Source of the DNA: Hydrogenophaga sp. | GTDB lineage: Bacteria; Pseudomonadota; Gammaproteobacteria; Burkholderiales; Burkholderiaceae | Direction of reading: 5' to 3' | DNA: 8,740 nucleotides | Assembly: GCA_025458545.1 (NCBI GenBank) | Contig: JALOSH010000117.1 | Location: 1 to 8,740, forward strand | In this document: in pieces, positions 1 through 6,931 of the stretch | How the letters are laid out: the number at the start of each line of letters is the position of its first letter | Numbering within the stretch: the first letter of the stretch is position 1 | Notes under the pieces: generated by a model | Told to the model about the DNA's origin: nothing | Database searches by the model: none | The model's input: only the letters and a program-made list of their open reading frames with translations | Program-made: the position numbers and the translations under genes

Positions 1-1468
1 GGGTGACCGCGTTCGCATGGTGATCACACCCAAAGGCAACTGGGAACATTCCGCCTACCAGAGCGACAACCAGTTCGTGCTGGAAGTGCGCGAGCAGAGG
101 GTGGACCCCTCCAAACTGACCCAGGGCCCTGGCTACAACGGCGAAAAGCTGTCGCTGAATTTCCAGAACATCGAAGTCCGCTCCCTGTTGCAGGTGATCG
201 CCGATTTCACCAACTTCAACGTGGTGACGTCCGATTCGGTGACGGGTGCCGTCACCTTGCGGTTGAAAGATGTTCCTTGGGACCAAGCGCTCGACATCAT
301 CCTGCAAGCCAAAGGCCTGGGCATGCGCAAGAGCGGCAACGTGCTGTGGATCGCACCCAAAGACGAGATTGCCGCTCGCGAAAAACAAGAGTTGGAGTCC
401 AAGGCCTCGACCGAAAGCCTGGAGACCTTGCGCACGCAAGGCTTCCAGATGAACTACGCCAAAGCGGCCGATATCGCGGCCCAGATCAGCGCCACCGGCA
501 GTGGTGGTTCTGGTGGTGGAGCCGCCTCTGCCAGGATACTGTCCCCCCGCGGCAGCGTGATCTCTGAGCCCAGAACGAACCAGCTGTTCGTGACCGACAT
601 CCCTTCCAAGCTGCAGCAGGTGCAGGAGTTGATTGCCAAGCTTGACATCCCGGTGCGGCAGGTCCTGATCGAAGCCCGGATTGTGGAGGCGGATGACCGA
701 TTTGGTCGGTCCATCGGCGTGCGCCTGGGCGGCAGCGATCTGCGTGGCGTGCGCGGTGGAGACCCTGGCTATTCGCTCGGCGGTAACAACAGAGTGGCCT
801 TTGGTGGCAGCTACAACGCTGTATCGAGCTCCACGGTGGAAAGCGAAAACGTGCTCGACACCATCAACACGTCGTTCGTGAACATGCCGTCCACCGGCGC
901 TGGTGGTTTCCCCGCGGCCGCCTTTGCGGTGTCTCTGTTCAGTTCAGCCGCCAACCGGTTTCTTAACCTGGAGATCTCCGCCCTGGAAGCCGACGGCCGA
1001 GGCAAGATCGTTTCGAGTCCGCGAGTGGTCACGGCCGATCAGGTGAAGGCCTTGATCGAACAGGGCACCGAATTCCCGTTCCAAACGGCAACATCCAGCG
1101 GAGCCACCGCGATTTCGTTCCGCAAAGCCACCCTGAAGCTGGAAGTCACGCCCCAAATCACGCCGGAGGGCAGCATCATTTTGGATGTCAACGTGAACAA
1201 GGACAGCCGAGGCGAGACCACGGCGGCTGGCGTTGCCATCAACACTAAGCAAGTACAAACACAAGTGTTGGTGGAAAACGGCGGCACCGTGGTGATCGGC
1301 GGCATTTTTGAACAAACGGAAACCGACGATGTCACCAAAGTGCCTTTGCTGGGTGACATTCCTTACTTGGGGCACCTGTTCAAGAACAAGAACAAGATCT
1401 CCAACAAGTCTGAACTGCTGATTTTCATCACGCCACGCGTGATCTCTGACCGCGGCGTGATGCGCTGA
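1..1468 (+). CDS. pilQ: Type IV pilus secretin PilQ (5' end outside window)
   Basis: PilQ forms the outer-membrane secretin pore through which type IV pili are extruded and retracted. The reading frame is open from base 2 and carries in-frame codons upstream of the first ATG at 17, so this is a partial gene lacking its signal peptide and most of the AMIN region. Counting from the Met at 17: the end of an AMIN-like domain (to about 25), an STN/N0-like domain (about 44-115), an N1-type secretin domain (about 140-212) with a Gly/Ser-rich loop at 161-169, then the secretin beta-barrel domain (about 215-478). Hallmarks are RQVLIEARIVEAD at 214-226, GGTVVIGGI at 422-430, and the secretin signature VPLLGDIPYLGHLF at 442-455. 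It ends with TGA at 1466. In related genomes pilQ closes a pilMNOPQ operon and is followed by aroK, as here. The identification is firm; only the N-terminus is unseen. Confidence 0.96.
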   Translation, partial: GDRVRMVITPKGNWEHSAYQSDNQFVLEVREQRVDPSKLTQGPGYNGEKLSLNFQNIEVRSLLQVIADFTNFNVVTSDSVTGAVTLRLKDVPWDQALDIILQAKGLGMRKSGNVLWIAPKDEIAAREKQELESKASTESLETLRTQGFQMNYAKAADIAAQISATGSGGSGGGAASARILSPRGSVISEPRTNQLFVTDIPSKLQQVQELIAKLDIPVRQVLIEARIVEADDRFGRSIGVRLGGSDLRGVRGGDPGYSLGGNNRVAFGGSYNAVSSSTVESENVLDTINTSFVNMPSTGAGGFPAAAFAVSLFSSAANRFLNLEISALEADGRGKIVSSPRVVTADQVKALIEQGTEFPFQTATSSGATAISFRKATLKLEVTPQITPEGSIILDVNVNKDSRGETTAAGVAINTKQVQTQVLVENGGTVVIGGIFEQTETDDVTKVPLLGDIPYLGHLFKNKNKISNKSELLIFITPRVISDRGVMR

Positions 1469-1487
1469 GTGCGGGTTAACTTCTTTT

Positions 1488-1946
1488 ATGGGTACTCCTG
1501 TGAACATTCATACGAAGCGATGGACCGCCATTGCGATGCTAGGGTTGGCTCTTTCAGGCTGTGGTGGCGGCGGCGGTGCTGCCGGGGATGTGGGCGCAAT
1601 GTCTGTCAGCCCTAACGGGTTCACTTGGAAAGCCACCAGTTGCCCGGGCGGCGTGGCAAATGCAGAATCGATTCATTCGATCATTGGCGGACGTGAGCCC
1701 TTCAGAGTGCGATCAACCGTTGCTGGGCTTGTAGTCGGTTTTGCTGACAGAAACAATCAGTTCGTAGCCGCGCAGCGTGATGCCAATGGCGACATGATTT
1801 TGACGGGTCAAGATCCCAGATTCGTCATCCGAACCACTTTGCCTTGCGAAAGTGAGGTGTCGGTTATTGTGCTCGATGCTTTCTCTAACAATGTCTCTGT
1901 CAGCATCACCGTCGAGGGTAACGCGCCGGTCGTCCCAGTCCCGTGA
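1488..1946 (+). CDS. Small putative lipoprotein, function unknown
   Basis: I do not recognise this family. The product is 152 residues from ATG 1488. An in-frame GTG at 1500 would give 148 residues and a cleaner signal peptide, with an n-region containing K and R followed by the hydrophobic stretch TAIAMLGLAL. Neither start has a strong ribosome site. A lipobox LSGC places the lipidated Cys at residue 25 (21 from the GTG), followed directly by five glycines and a small flexible linker, so the protein is probably anchored in the outer membrane by a lipid. The mature part is short and beta-rich in appearance, with two further Cys (in TSCPGG and LPCES) that could form a disulfide, and a Pro/Val-rich end. 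The gene starts 19 bp after the pilQ stop and could be co-transcribed with it. It is not the TPR-type pilotin (PilF/PilW/Tgl). Base composition is visibly lower in G+C than the neighbours (30/60 in 1741-1800 and 29/60 in 1861-1920). Confidence 0.7.
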   Translation: MGTPVNIHTKRWTAIAMLGLALSGCGGGGGAAGDVGAMSVSPNGFTWKATSCPGGVANAESIHSIIGGREPFRVRSTVAGLVVGFADRNNQFVAAQRDANGDMILTGQDPRFVIRTTLPCESEVSVIVLDAFSNNVSVSITVEGNAPVVPVP

Positions 1947-1964
1947 CGAGGGCTTCGTTGGGAG

Positions 1965-2516
1965 GTGACGAGGTGTCTGGCTTTGAATTTGCCTGAAGGG
2001 AGTAAGCCTTCGAAGGTGGCATTGGTAGGGCTCCCGGGGTCTGGCAAGTCTACTGTCGGGCGCCATCTGGCCAGGCGACTGGCCATTCCCTTTTTTGATT
2101 CTGACCACGTGATCGAACAGCGCCTGGGTTGTTCTATCCGTGAGTACTTCGAGCGCGAAGGCGAGGAGCGTTTCCGGGACATGGAGCAGGAAGTCTTGGA
2201 CGAGCTGACCCAGGGCGCGGCTTGTGTGCTGTCCACCGGTGGTGGTTCGGTGTTGCGGCCTCAGACACCAGAAGAGGTGTTCCGCCGTTTGCGCCATGAC
2301 CGCAACCGCCCGCTGTTGCAGGTGGCCGATCCTTTGCAGCGCTTGCGCGACCTGTACGCGGTGCGCGACCCGCTGTACCGGGAAACAGCCCATCACGTGA
2401 TCGAAACCGGGCGGCCGTCGGTGGCCACTTTGGTGAACATGATCGTGATGCAGCTGGAGATGGATGGGGTGGAGGTGCACCACAGCGCCACGGAGTCGGG
2501 GCCACGCCCCGCCTGA
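1965..2516 (+). CDS. aroK: Shikimate kinase with internal in-frame deletion
   Basis: Shikimate kinase phosphorylates shikimate to shikimate-3-phosphate with ATP (cytoplasmic; chorismate pathway). From GTG 1965 the product is 183 residues. Walker [10 protein letters not shown] is at 22-30, shikimate-binding Asp at 47 (FFDSD), Arg at 71 (ERFRD), the GGG motif at 92-94, the LID Arg at 115 (RPLL) and the shikimate-binding Arg at 134. Spacings between these landmarks match M. tuberculosis AroK (K15, D34, R58, G79-81, R117, R136) except GGG-to-RPLL, which is about 15 residues shorter. The segment normally holding a helix and the VVYL core strand is gone, at about 2256-2268, in frame. The protein may be inactive, or the deletion may be a sequence error. 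The start is uncertain: there is no ATG, GTG 1965 overlaps a strong GGAGG, and TTG 1983 or GTG 2016 are alternatives. Family assignment is certain; activity is not. Confidence 0.88.
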   Translation: MTRCLALNLPEGSKPSKVALVGLPGSGKSTVGRHLARRLAIPFFDSDHVIEQRLGCSIREYFEREGEERFRDMEQEVLDELTQGAACVLSTGGGSVLRPQTPEEVFRRLRHDRNRPLLQVADPLQRLRDLYAVRDPLYRETAHHVIETGRPSVATLVNMIVMQLEMDGVEVHHSATESGPRPA

Positions 2517-2542
2517 ACGCAGTGTGGGGCAGGCTCTAAACT
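2513..2542 (+). promoter_or_regulatory. Possible leaderless promoter for aroB
   Basis: A -10-like TAAACT (2537-2542) lies 6 bp before the aroB ATG, with a -35-like CTGAAC (2513-2518, 4/6 to TTGACA) and an 18-bp spacer. The predicted start of transcription would fall at or next to the ATG at 2549, giving a leaderless mRNA. In support, the aroB start has no good Shine-Dalgarno at a useful distance (only CGGGGC directly before it). This is inference from short motifs only. Confidence 0.3.
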
Positions 2543-2548
2543 CGGGGC

Positions 2549-3670
2549 ATGCAGACGCCGAACTTCTCCGCCAATGCCCAGCACGTTGACATCGAGCTGG
2601 GCGACCGAAGCTACCGCATCGATATCGGTGCCGATCTCCTCGCCGACGGTCACAGTTTTGCTGGCCTGCCTGCTGCGAGCAGCGCGCTGATCGTCAGCAA
2701 CACCACTATCGCGCCGCTGTATCTTGAACGGCTTCACAAGGTGCTGTCGGGCTTGTATTCCAAGGTCCACACGGTGGCTTTGCCCGACGGTGAGGCCTAC
2801 AAAACCTGGGAATCGCTGAACCTGATTTTTGACGCCTTGCTGGAGCACGGCTGCGACCGCAAGACGGTGCTGTTTGCGCTCGGGGGCGGTGTCGTGGGCG
2901 ACATGACCGGCTTTGCCGCGGCGAGCTACATGCGCGGAGTGCCTTTTGTGCAGGTGCCGACCACCTTGCTGGCGCAGGTGGATTCTTCGGTGGGTGGCAA
3001 GACGGCCATCAACCACCCGCTGGGCAAGAACATGATCGGCGCCTTTTACCAGCCGCAGCGCGTGATCTGTGATCTGGACACGCTCAAGACCCTGCCCCAG
3101 CGCGAGCTGAGCGCCGGCCTGGCCGAGGTGATCAAGTACGGCCCGATTGCAGACATGGCGTTTCTCGACTGGATCGAGGCGAACATTGACGCGCTGATGG
3201 CGCGGGAGCCGTCTGCCCTGGCCCATGCGGTACGGCGCAGTTGCGAGATCAAAGCCCATGTGGTGGGGCAGGACGAGCGCGAATCCGGCTTGCGGGCCAT
3301 CTTGAATTTTGGCCACACCTTCGGTCACGCGATCGAGGCCGGCATGGGCTACGGCGCCTGGTTGCATGGCGAGGCGGTGGGTTGTGGCCTGGTGATGGCC
3401 TCGCGACTCTCTCAGCGCCTGGGCCTGATCGATCAGGCGTTTGTGGATCGATTGAAGCGCTTGGTGGAGCGCGCCGGTTTGCCGGTGGTCGCACCGGTGC
3501 TGGACGCGCACGATAACGTTGGCCGCTACCTCGCGCTGATGCGGGTCGACAAAAAAGCGGAAGCGGGCGAGATCAAGTTCGTGCTGATCGATGGCCCGGG
3601 CCGTGCGGTGGTGCGTGCCGCCCCCGATGCCTTGGTGGCCGAGGTGATCGCGGCGAGCTGCGGCGCATGA
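2549..3670 (+). CDS. aroB: 3-dehydroquinate synthase
   Basis: AroB converts DAHP to 3-dehydroquinate, the second step of the shikimate pathway, using NAD+ and a divalent metal (usually Zn2+) in the cytoplasm. The 373-residue product is full length. The NAD-binding glycine-rich segment [11 protein letters not shown] is at 112-122, followed by [20 protein letters not shown] (136-155) with the conserved Lys 151. The metal ligands are seen as Glu 193 (LAEVIKYG), His 256 (NFGHTFGH) and His 273 (LHGEAV). Their spacing (63 and 17) equals that of E. coli AroB (E184, H247, H264). [15 protein letters not shown] at 242-256 is intact, so unlike aroK next door this enzyme looks functional. The start at ATG 2549 fits the N-terminal length of the family and lies 32 bp after the aroK stop. 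The stop overlaps the start of dgt in an ATGA, which suggests translational coupling. Confidence 0.97.
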   Translation: MQTPNFSANAQHVDIELGDRSYRIDIGADLLADGHSFAGLPAASSALIVSNTTIAPLYLERLHKVLSGLYSKVHTVALPDGEAYKTWESLNLIFDALLEHGCDRKTVLFALGGGVVGDMTGFAAASYMRGVPFVQVPTTLLAQVDSSVGGKTAINHPLGKNMIGAFYQPQRVICDLDTLKTLPQRELSAGLAEVIKYGPIADMAFLDWIEANIDALMAREPSALAHAVRRSCEIKAHVVGQDERESGLRAILNFGHTFGHAIEAGMGYGAWLHGEAVGCGLVMASRLSQRLGLIDQAFVDRLKRLVERAGLPVVAPVLDAHDNVGRYLALMRVDKKAEAGEIKFVLIDGPGRAVVRAAPDALVAEVIAASCGA

Positions 3671-4860
3671 GCGTGGTCGAGCCGGCAGCAAGCCCGCGCT
3701 TGGCCGCTTGGGCCTGCGACCCGGCGGCCAGTCGGGGCAGACGCTACCCGGAACCCGAAGCGCCCACCCGAACGGCTTTCCAGCGCGACCGCGACCGCAT
3801 CATCCACAGCACCGCGTTCCGCCGCCTGGTCTACAAGACCCAGGTGTTCTTGAACCACGAAGGCGATCTGTTTCGAACGCGGTTGACCCACTCTCTGGAG
3901 GTGGCCCAGCTGGGTCGCAGCGTCGCGCGTTCGCTGCGCCTGAACGAGGACCTGGTGGAAGCGATTGCGCTCGCGCACGACCTGGGGCACACGCCGTTTG
4001 GTCACGCCGGGCAGGACGCTCTGAACGCCTGCATGAAGGCACTCACGCCCGTGCAACCGGGCGCGGAGGAGGGCAGCGCCTGGGGCTTCGAGCACAACCT
4101 GCAGAGTTTGCGGGTGGTCGATGAACTGGAAGAGCGTTACCCGGCGTTTGATGGGCTGAACCTCACCTTCGAGACGCGCGAGGGCATCCTCAAGCACTGT
4201 TCGCGCGCGAACGCCGAGCGCCTGCAGGCGCACGATGCCAGTGGCGTGGCCTGGCGTTTTCTGCACGGCGGATCGCCTTCGCTCGAAGCCCAGCTGTGCA
4301 ACCTGGCCGACGAGATCGCGTACAACGCGCACGACATCGACGACGGTGTGCGCTCGGGCTTGCTCAGCATGGAGCAACTCGCCGAGGTGCCGCTGTTCGA
4401 GCGCTACCGTCGGCAGGCGCTGAGCGTGCATCCCCGGCTGGCCGGGCGCCGGCTTCTGTTTGAATCGATCCGGTTGATGCTCAGCGACCAGGTGTACGAC
4501 GTGATCGACACCACCCGATCCCGCATCGCCGAATCGGGCGTGGGCAGTGTGGACGGTGTGCGCGCACACGCACCGCTGGTCGCTTTTTCGACCGACATGC
4601 GCGAGCAGTCCCAGGTGCTCAAGCGCTTTCTGTTGAAGAACCTGTACCGTCACCCGCAGGTGGAAGAGACCACTGTGCGTGCGCGACGGGTGGTCACCGA
4701 GCTGTTCGCGCTCTACATGGCGCGCCCGCAGGAGCTTCCCGAGGCACACGGTCGCCATCCGCAGCTGGCGCGGGCCGTGGCCGATTACATCGCCGGCATG
4801 ACCGACCGGTTCGCTATCCGCGAGCATGAACGTCTCAGCGGTTCGGTGCTGTTTCCCTGA
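3667..4860 (+). CDS. dgt: dNTP triphosphohydrolase (dGTPase-like HD protein)
   Basis: This family hydrolyses deoxynucleoside triphosphates to the deoxynucleoside plus triphosphate, and so limits dNTP pools. The product is 397 residues, the size of the type 2 dGTPase-like proteins rather than the longer (about 505-residue) E. coli Dgt. The nucleotide-site segment [20 protein letters not shown] is at 40-59. The metal-binding HD set is His 75 (RLTHSLEV), His 104-Asp 105 ([13 protein letters not shown]) and Asp 215 ([14 protein letters not shown]), with the accessory His 108 and 113. All metal ligands are present, so activity is expected. The actual substrate (dGTP or general dNTPs) cannot be told from sequence. 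ATG 3667 overlaps the aroB TGA by 4 bp, so translation is probably coupled. The aroK-aroB-dgt order is, as I recall, common in Burkholderiales. Confidence 0.93.
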   Translation: MSVVEPAASPRLAAWACDPAASRGRRYPEPEAPTRTAFQRDRDRIIHSTAFRRLVYKTQVFLNHEGDLFRTRLTHSLEVAQLGRSVARSLRLNEDLVEAIALAHDLGHTPFGHAGQDALNACMKALTPVQPGAEEGSAWGFEHNLQSLRVVDELEERYPAFDGLNLTFETREGILKHCSRANAERLQAHDASGVAWRFLHGGSPSLEAQLCNLADEIAYNAHDIDDGVRSGLLSMEQLAEVPLFERYRRQALSVHPRLAGRRLLFESIRLMLSDQVYDVIDTTRSRIAESGVGSVDGVRAHAPLVAFSTDMREQSQVLKRFLLKNLYRHPQVEETTVRARRVVTELFALYMARPQELPEAHGRHPQLARAVADYIAGMTDRFAIREHERLSGSVLFP

Positions 4861-4867
4861 GGCGGTG

Positions 4868-6097
4868 ATGCAGCCCGACCCTGCTCCTTCAGCGGCTTCG
4901 GCCCGCCAGTCGGCCCGGCTGGCGGCGCTGGTGCTGGCGGTGGGGGTGAGCAGTGCGCTGCACATCGGCAAGCTGCCGGTGGCCATTCCGGTGCTGAAGA
5001 CCGCGCTGGGCCTGACCCTGCTCCAGGCGGGTTTTTTGCTCTCGTTGGTGCAAATGGCGGGCATGGTGTTGGGTTTGGTGGTGGGGCTGGCGGCGGATCG
5101 GCTGGGCCCGAGGCGGGTGATGCTGGCGGGCTTGGTGTTGCTGGCGCTGGGCAGTGCGCTCGGGGCCTGGGCGCCCGGGGTCGAGGCGCTGCTGTGGACC
5201 CGCGCCCTGGAGGGCCTGGGTTTTCTGCTCGCGGTGTTGCCCGCTCCGGCCTTGCTGCGGCAGCGCGTGGCGCACCCGCCCACGCTATCGCGCGCACTGG
5301 GCTGGTGGGGCGCCTACATGCCGTTCGGCACGGCGCTGGCGCTGTTGCTGGGTGCGCCGCTGATGGCGCTGCTGGATTGGCGCGGCGTCTGGTGGTTGCT
5401 CTCGGTGATGAGCCTGCTGGCGGCGGTGTTGCTCTGGCAGCGCGTGCCACGCGATGACCACGGCATGGCCTCCGGCCGGGGTGGGGCAGTGCCTCTGGGG
5501 CCCCGCTTGCAGCGCACCTTGACGGCCCGTGGTCCCTGGCTGATGGCGCTGGCTTTTTTTCTCTATTCGGGCCAATGGTTGGCGGTGGTGGGTTTTCTGC
5601 CCACCATCTACAGCCAGGCGGGCGTGGGCGGCCTGCTGCTGGGCGCGCTCACGGCCCTGGCCGCCGGCATCAACATGCTAGGCAACATCGGCGCGGGTCG
5701 CTGGCTGGCGCGCGGCACAAGGCCCGGTGTTTTGCTGGCCACCGGCTACACGGCCATGGCGCTCGGTGCGCTGGTGGCGTTTGGCGCGGAGGGTCATCCG
5801 GTGTGGCAATACCTCGCGGTGCTGGCGTTCTCTGGCTTTGGCGGGCTGATTCCGGGCACTCTGTTTGGGTTGGCGGTGGTGCTGGCGCCCGGACAGGATT
5901 CGGTTTCGACCACGGTCGGCTGGATGCAGCAGTGGTCGTCGCTCGGGCAGTTCGTGGGGCCGCCGGTGGTGGCCTGGGTCGCCACGCTCGCTGGTGGCTG
6001 GCAATGGACCTGGGTGGTCACCGGTGCGTGCTCGGTACTCGGTCTTTGGCTGGCAGCGCAATTGCAGCAAGCGTGGGTGCGGCAGAGGACTGCATGA
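4868..6097 (+). CDS. MFS transporter, substrate unknown
   Basis: A 409-residue, very hydrophobic inner-membrane protein of the major facilitator superfamily. About 12 membrane segments can be picked out, roughly at 17-36, 50-74, 84-102, 107-129, 145-168, 172-191, 224-246, 255-277, 286-306, 312-340, 352-372 and 379-400. The long polar loop at 192-222 separates the two six-helix halves. The MFS loop 2-3 motif appears as GLAADRLGPRR (73-83). The style resembles the CynX/NimT anion or drug transporter branch, but I cannot assign a substrate. I chose ATG 4868 because GAGG (4859-4862) lies 5 bp upstream and the gene then starts 7 bp after the dgt stop. An ATG at 4826, inside dgt, is less likely. 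It is probably co-transcribed with aroB-dgt. G+C is extreme in places (50/60 in 5161-5220), as expected for Leu/Ala/Gly-rich membrane proteins in this genome. Confidence 0.88.
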   Translation: MQPDPAPSAASARQSARLAALVLAVGVSSALHIGKLPVAIPVLKTALGLTLLQAGFLLSLVQMAGMVLGLVVGLAADRLGPRRVMLAGLVLLALGSALGAWAPGVEALLWTRALEGLGFLLAVLPAPALLRQRVAHPPTLSRALGWWGAYMPFGTALALLLGAPLMALLDWRGVWWLLSVMSLLAAVLLWQRVPRDDHGMASGRGGAVPLGPRLQRTLTARGPWLMALAFFLYSGQWLAVVGFLPTIYSQAGVGGLLLGALTALAAGINMLGNIGAGRWLARGTRPGVLLATGYTAMALGALVAFGAEGHPVWQYLAVLAFSGFGGLIPGTLFGLAVVLAPGQDSVSTTVGWMQQWSSLGQFVGPPVVAWVATLAGGWQWTWVVTGACSVLGLWLAAQLQQAWVRQRTA

Positions 6098-6197
6098 AAC
6101 GCTGGCGGCTAAACTGGCCAGCAGATGGCTTTTTCTCAGCTTTCATTTTCGCACCGCGTCGGATGGAGGCGGTGATTCAAGTCACAGGGAGACCCGC
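6098..6197 (+). other. Intergenic gap between MFS gene and unknown gene
   Basis: This 100-bp gap contains a short inverted repeat, GCTGGC (6101-6106) with GCCAGC (6117-6122), whose loop includes TAAACT (6110-6115), a -10-like hexamer. No matching -35 is visible. TTTTT at 6130-6134 comes 7 bp after the stem, so it is not a convincing terminator. The ribosome site of the next gene is at 6186-6192. I see no other structure. Confidence 0.35.
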
Positions 6198-6845
6198 ATG
6201 AGCTTTCTCAACCAGCTCAAACAACAGGCGCAAAGCTTGCAGCATGCGCAGGGCGCACAAGATCAGGATCTGGAGGCCAACACCGCCCTGACAGAAGCCG
6301 CCTGCAAGACCGTCTGGCACTACTTTGACGAACTGCCACGCCAACTCAACGTGATCGAGCCCGCCGCCGCAGCCTTGAGCCTGGACGGCAAATCACATTG
6401 GCCGGCGATGAAGCAGACCGACTTCCGCTTCGATGCACGCAAAAAAATGCTGCGCGACCAGGAAGTGTTCGACTACCTGGCGCTGGGCTGGCGGCTGGCG
6501 CCGCGCCAGGGCAACCCGGGGACACACAGCGTGAAGGTGAACTTTCCGCCCGACCTGGAGCGGGTGGAGCGGCGACTGCGCGCCGGTCAGGTGCCGCACG
6601 AACGCAAGGAGCAGCGCCATCCCGCCACCAATGGTCTGCAGGCCATCGTCTTCGAGCACGAAATCGCCGCGCGCGCCAGCGTGCTGGTGACGGCCGATCA
6701 CGAGATCGCGGTGCTGCAGTTCCGGCTGGCGGGTGTCAACGGGCTGGAAATCGTGAACACCGCCTACCGCGCAGACCAGGTCAACACCGCGGCCCTGGAC
6801 GAACTGGCCAAACTGATCGTGGGCGAGCCCAGCCGCTTTGTTTGA
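6198..6845 (+). CDS. Conserved-looking protein of unknown function
   Basis: I do not recognise the family. The product is 215 residues, with no signal peptide or membrane segment, so probably cytoplasmic. The start at ATG 6198 has a good ribosome site, AGGGAGA, at 6186-6192. The N-terminus (1-35) is Gln/Ala-rich and probably helical. A basic patch lies at FRFDARKKMLRDQ (76-88), a charged region at DLERVERRLRAGQVPHERKEQRH (119-141), and a more hydrophobic beta-like part at 148-190 (QAIVFEHEIA, VLVTADHEIAVLQFRLAG, GLEIVNTAY). The C-terminal helix runs at 197-208. Codon use and G+C are like the neighbours, and the reading frame has a proper start and stop, so I take it as a real gene. It follows the MFS gene after a 100-bp gap. 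Its stop codon (6843-6845) is only 14 bp before the left inverted repeat of the mobile unit, so the element is inserted right behind it. Confidence 0.72.
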   Translation: MSFLNQLKQQAQSLQHAQGAQDQDLEANTALTEAACKTVWHYFDELPRQLNVIEPAAAALSLDGKSHWPAMKQTDFRFDARKKMLRDQEVFDYLALGWRLAPRQGNPGTHSVKVNFPPDLERVERRLRAGQVPHERKEQRHPATNGLQAIVFEHEIAARASVLVTADHEIAVLQFRLAGVNGLEIVNTAYRADQVNTAALDELAKLIVGEPSRFV

Positions 6846-6859
6846 AAATCGGGAAAATC

Positions 6860-6876
6860 GGGGTCAGATTCCAATT
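6860..6876 (+). repeat. Left 17-bp inverted repeat of the transposase unit
   Basis: GGGGTCAGATTCCAATT is an exact reverse complement of 7719-7735. It begins 14 bp after the stop of the upstream gene and ends 55 bp before the transposase ATG. It is directly preceded by two tandem copies of AAAATCGGG (6845-6853 and 6854-6862), the second overlapping the repeat. Confidence 0.9.
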
Positions 6877-6931
6877 CTTTCTCCTCGGTCCCGCCCACCC
6901 GCCGCAGCCTGGCGATCTTTTCGCTCCTCCC

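Noticed and set aside
496..525. Gly/Ser-rich run in PilQ as a possible repeat expansion.
   Set aside because: It is short and irregular at the codon level, and sits in a loop where secretins commonly vary.
2393..3691. Minus-strand open frame of 432 codons opposite aroB.
   Set aside because: It is antisense to a complete, convincing aroB and has low-complexity, His/Gln/Arg-rich translation. High G+C makes stop codons rare on this strand.
4826..4867. Earlier ATG for the MFS gene, inside the end of dgt.
   Set aside because: The added residues ([14 protein letters not shown]) do not resemble an MFS N-terminus, and the later ATG 4868 has GAGG at a good distance.
3526..5283. Long minus-strand open frame of 585 codons opposite aroB, dgt and the MFS gene.
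   Set aside because: It runs antisense to three recognisable genes, its translation shows no family resemblance and is rich in Arg/Ala/Gln/His, as expected from the reverse of high-G+C coding sequence.
6110..6115. TAAACT as a -10 element for the unknown gene.
   Set aside because: No -35-like sequence is found 16-19 bp upstream and the start codon is over 80 bp away; a chance hexamer is likely.
6101..6134. Hairpin followed by a T-run after the MFS gene, as an intrinsic terminator.
   Set aside because: The stem is only 6 bp with a 10-base loop, and the five T residues begin 7 bases after it, so it does not have terminator geometry.
6398..6931. Upstream extension of the transposase reading frame.
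   Set aside because: It overlaps the unknown gene out of frame and translates to Arg/Gly/Ala-rich noise. The family N-terminus MARLPRL begins at 6932, inside the left repeat.
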